A stretch of 64,000 nucleotides of DNA from Mycobacterium sp. Z3061 (lineage in GTDB: Bacteria > Actinomycetota > Actinomycetes > Mycobacteriales > Mycobacteriaceae). The translations under genes and the position numbers were made by a program. This document shows, one piece after another, positions 61,391 through 64,000 of the stretch; within the stretch, counting starts at the first letter, position 1, and each line of letters begins with the position of its first letter. The DNA lies in contig NZ_CP134062.1 in the NCBI RefSeq assembly GCF_031583025.1, forward strand, positions 3,534,001 through 3,598,000, written 5' to 3'. The notes under the pieces were generated by a model. The model did no database searches, was not told the origin of the DNA, and saw nothing but the letters and a program-made list of their open reading frames with translations.

Positions 61391-61831
61391 GTCAATGACG
61401 TAAGACCGGCATTTACCGAGCGGGGCCGCCACCAGACTGCTCATCGGTTGCACAAAGCGAGAATTTTGTCGGCCGCGGACATACCGCAGGACCGGGTGTT
61501 TATCGCGAACTGATGCAGAAGCACGACATGTATACATATTTTGATGTTGGACCTGCATTGTCGAGGCCGTGACCCGCATTACTCAGGCAATTGAATTCAT
61601 CCTTGACGCCGCCTGGATCGGCCCGCGCCAAGGCCTGGTACTCGGCGAATTCCATTCTAATTCACAGGATCTGACTCGCCCGCCGCACCGTGCAGCACGC
61701 CGCCCTCAAATGCGAAAAGTCGAGGCCGTTAAATCGCGCCGAAGGCTTACGAATTGCAGATTGATTCGGAATACTCATCACCGCGCGCATTGCTTGCCGG
61801 CACCGCAAATCCACCAGGCGGGAGCATCTCT
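61391..61831. other. 441-bp gap between lipJ and the PE_PGRS gene
   Basis: This divergent gap is less GC-rich than its surroundings, with AT-rich patches near 61525-61545 and 61730-61790. It contains the perfect palindrome ATGTATACAT (61528-61537). Short frames exist but none has a ribosome site and start that convince. It should hold the PE_PGRS promoter; GGCGGGAG precedes that ATG. Confidence 0.5.
61528..61537. promoter_or_regulatory. Palindrome ATGTATACAT in the lipJ-PE_PGRS gap
   Basis: A perfect 10-bp palindrome in an AT-rich patch (CATGTATACATATTTTGA), 138 bp before the lipJ start and 295 bp before the PE_PGRS start. It may be an operator or a nucleoid-protein site. No regulator is assigned. 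Confidence 0.25.
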
Positions 61832-64000
61832 ATGTCCTTCGTTATGGCAACACCAGACTTATTGGCAGCCGCGGCAGCGGATGTGGCGGGCATCGGCTCG
61901 TCATTACGCGCGGCGAATACGGCTGCTGCGGTGCCCACGACGGAGTTGCTGGCTGCCGCCGAGGACGAAGTGTCCGCCGCGATTGCGACGCTGTTCGCCG
62001 GCCACGGGCAGGCGTATCAGGTAATCAACCGGCAGGCGGCAGCGTTCCAGGCCGAGTTCGTCCGGGCATTGACGAGCGCCGAGGTCTCCTATGCGCTCGC
62101 CGAAGCGGCTAACGCGTCGCCGCTGCAACCGATCCTGGACCTGATCAATGCGCCCACCAACCTGCTGCTGGGACGCCCACTGATCGGCAACGGCACTGAC
62201 GGCGCGCCGGGCACGGGACAGAACGGTGGTGGCGGCGGTCTCCTCTGGGGTAACGGCGGCAGCGGTGGCTCGGGCGCGCCCGGCGGAGTCGGTGGTGCCG
62301 GCGGGGCGGCCGGACTGCTCGGTACCGGCGGGGTCGGCGGCACCGGGGGAGTCGGCGGGGGCACCGGCGGTGCGGGAGGTGCCGGCGGATGGCTGTGGGG
62401 CAACGGCGGTGCGGGCGGGGCAGGCGGTACCGGGGCGGTAGGTGTCAACGGTGGCGCCGGCGGAGCCGGCGGCAGCGCTCTGTTATTCGGCAACGGCGGG
62501 GTCGGCGGCGCCGGGGGAGCCGGCGGGGCCGGCACGATCGGGAACCCGGGCGACCCAGGCACCCAGACCCTGGCCGGTGGAACCGGCGGTCCCGGCGGTG
62601 GTGGCGGGAACGCCGGTGCGGGCGGAGCCGGTGGCAACGGCGGGCTGGTCTTCGGTGCCGGCGGGGCCGGCGGCGATGGCGGCACCGGCGGAGCAGGTGG
62701 AGCAGGCGGAGTCGGCGGCGCGGGCTGGAACGCGACCACAGCCGGTGCCGACGGCGGCAACGGAGGCAACAGCGGTGCCGGCGGCGCTGGCGGCGACGGC
62801 GGGAACGGCGGGGCCGGCGGTCGTGGCTCGGCGCTTTTCGGCGCCGCAGGAGCCAACGGTAACGGCGGGGTCGGCGGGGCCGGCGGCAACGCGGGCGCAC
62901 CTGGGGATGGCGGCTCCGGCGGTGCCGGCAACGCCCTGGTCACCACCGGTGGATACGGAGGCAATGGCGGCGGCCCCGGCGCCGTAGGCATCGGCGGGGC
63001 AGGCGGATTCGGTGCCGTCGCGGGCGCGAGCGGTGCCACCGGGACCGTCGTCTCCGGTAACGGCGGTGCCGGCGGTTCCGGCGGCCAGGGTTATGACGCC
63101 GCCAGTGACCCGTCGGCTGCCCCGGGTACCTCTGGTGGCAAGGGCGGTCACGGCGGCTCCGGCGGCAGCTATGGACGCGGCGGAGCCGGAGGGGCGGGCG
63201 GCAACGCCACGTCCGGCGGCAACGGTGGTGACGGCGGCTATGGCGGCAATAGCGGTCTGTTCGGCGGCGTCGGTGGCGCCGGTGGCGCAGGCGGCGACGG
63301 CGCCGGCACTGGCAACGGCGGCAACGGCGGCGTCGGCGGCGATGCCTCCAACCGCGGCACCGGACAGGCGGTCGGAGGTGCCGGAGGTGCCGGAGGCAAC
63401 GCCGTCGCCGGTCGCGGCGGCAACGGCGGGGGCGGTGGTCTGGCATCCAGCAACGGCGCCGGGGACGCCACCGGCGGCGCCGGCGGAGGCGGCGGTACCG
63501 GTGCCGCCGGAGGCGGAGACGGCGGTGCCGGCGGCGCCGCAGCCAATAACGGAACTGGAAATGCGACCGGCGGCGCCGGGGCCGACGGCGTCAGCGCCGG
63601 CCTTACGGGCAACGGCGGCAGAGGCGGGGACGGTGGGGGCGGGTTCGTCGTCAATCCGCTCTCTACGGCGAAGGCCACCGCAGGCGTCGCCGGCATCGGC
63701 GGCGACGGTATCAACGGTGGGGCCGGCGGGAACGGCGGATCAGCGTTCAACGCGGGCACCGGGACCGTGACTCCCACCGCCGGTGGTGCGGGCGGCGCTG
63801 GCTTCGGCGGGACGGCCGGGGCAGGCGGGGCCGGCGGCAACGCGCAGGTCAGCAACAGCACATCGAGCGTTGCCCCCATCGGTGCCAACGGTGGAGCCGG
63901 CGGCTTCGGCACGAGCGGTGGGCGCGGCGGCGACGGGGGCGGAGCTTCGACCTCGGGCACGGGCAGCGCGACGTCGGGCGCTGGTGGCGCGGGCGGAGAA
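61832..64000 (+). CDS. PE_PGRS family protein, N-terminal 723 codons, runs off the window
   Basis: Residues 1-95 are a PE domain ([40 protein letters not shown]) with the YALAEAAN export region, followed by the linker [20 protein letters not shown]. From about residue 118 the chain is Gly-Gly-Ala/Gly-Gly-X repeats with WGNGGxGG units, open to the last base of the window. Such proteins are exported by ESX-5 and exposed on the cell surface. The repeats are DNA-level imperfect as well. ATG 61832 begins the PE signature. The 3' end is missing. Confidence 0.95.
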   Translation, partial: MSFVMATPDLLAAAAADVAGIGSSLRAANTAAAVPTTELLAAAEDEVSAAIATLFAGHGQAYQVINRQAAAFQAEFVRALTSAEVSYALAEAANASPLQPILDLINAPTNLLLGRPLIGNGTDGAPGTGQNGGGGGLLWGNGGSGGSGAPGGVGGAGGAAGLLGTGGVGGTGGVGGGTGGAGGAGGWLWGNGGAGGAGGTGAVGVNGGAGGAGGSALLFGNGGVGGAGGAGGAGTIGNPGDPGTQTLAGGTGGPGGGGGNAGAGGAGGNGGLVFGAGGAGGDGGTGGAGGAGGVGGAGWNATTAGADGGNGGNSGAGGAGGDGGNGGAGGRGSALFGAAGANGNGGVGGAGGNAGAPGDGGSGGAGNALVTTGGYGGNGGGPGAVGIGGAGGFGAVAGASGATGTVVSGNGGAGGSGGQGYDAASDPSAAPGTSGGKGGHGGSGGSYGRGGAGGAGGNATSGGNGGDGGYGGNSGLFGGVGGAGGAGGDGAGTGNGGNGGVGGDASNRGTGQAVGGAGGAGGNAVAGRGGNGGGGGLASSNGAGDATGGAGGGGGTGAAGGGDGGAGGAAANNGTGNATGGAGADGVSAGLTGNGGRGGDGGGGFVVNPLSTAKATAGVAGIGGDGINGGAGGNGGSAFNAGTGTVTPTAGGAGGAGFGGTAGAGGAGGNAQVSNSTSSVAPIGANGGAGGFGTSGGRGGDGGGASTSGTGSATSGAGGAGGE

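Noticed and set aside
62089-63039. Long Pro/Ala-rich open frame opposite the PE_PGRS gene
   Set aside because: It is the mirror of GGN repeats (GGC/GCC codons), has no ribosome site, and the opposite strand has an unmistakable PE domain.
61832-64000. CRISPR-like short repeats in the last 2 kb
   Set aside because: Repeats are imperfect GGC-NNC codon repeats of a PGRS protein, with no regular spacers or conserved repeat unit.

Overview
The window is chromosomal DNA of a slow-growing, non-tuberculous Mycobacterium. The evidence is very high GC, a PE_PGRS gene, a PPE gene, a PE gene with a PE-PPE domain, antigen 85B, a resuscitation-promoting factor, mycobacterial P450s, and a gene order that follows, from memory, the M. 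tuberculosis segment Rv1865c to Rv1900c almost gene for gene. Many genes absent from that segment are inserted. All M. tuberculosis comparisons here are recalled, not searched.

Layout. 1-3.4 kb: tail of a DUF222/HNH (13E12-type) protein, a phosphoketolase and an SDR. 3.5-11.5 kb: plus-strand run of GNAT, double CaiB CoA-transferase, aldehyde dehydrogenase, thiolase-like protein and an epimerase/PEP-synthase-like fusion. 11.4-15.3 kb: minus-strand run of small oxidoreductase, DNA-related and secreted proteins. 15.6-21.2 kb: a cyclase/ATPase/LuxR regulator and Lon protease. 21.3-25.4 kb: PhyH dioxygenase, LldD2, DUF1810 and a GH13 enzyme. 25.4-29.4 kb: ahpD-ahpC divergent from an intact oxyR that leads EthD, PNPOx-like and enoyl-CoA hydratase genes. 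29.4-32.6 kb: iron storage (bfd and bfrA, with two IdeR boxes between them) and a DHA2 exporter. 32.6-34.2 kb: a PPE-PPW gene broken by a 20-nt Illumina adapter, so the break is an assembly artefact. 34.3-37.4 kb: CMD protein, glnA3 and amidohydrolase. 37.4-42.1 kb: NTF2-like, cyp140, lppE, SDR, SRPBCC, rpfC and secreted chorismate mutase. 42.8-45.5 kb: fbpB and the Rv1887-type gene. 45.5-52.3 kb: YceI, ADH, a CYP125-type P450, the PE/PE-PPE protein, three small envelope or helical proteins, and a nitronate monooxygenase behind a KstR box. 52.4-57.3 kb: two membrane proteins, then Baeyer-Villiger monooxygenase, Zn-ADH and nitrilase behind a palindromic operator candidate. 57.3-61.4 kb: methyltransferase, Dtd, thiamine-binding-like protein, macro domain, a collagen-like protein with a coupled 13-aa leader peptide, and LipJ. 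61.8 kb to the end: a PE_PGRS gene that runs off the window.

How parts work together. AhpC/AhpD/OxyR form a peroxide-defence unit with its regulator. Bfd/BfrA form an iron store and release pair under apparent IdeR control. The CYP125-type P450, ADH and KstR-box genes suggest sterol side-chain metabolism. The BVMO, ADH and nitrilase run could convert a secondary alcohol through a ketone to an ester. I see no tRNA, rRNA, CRISPR array or complete insertion sequence.
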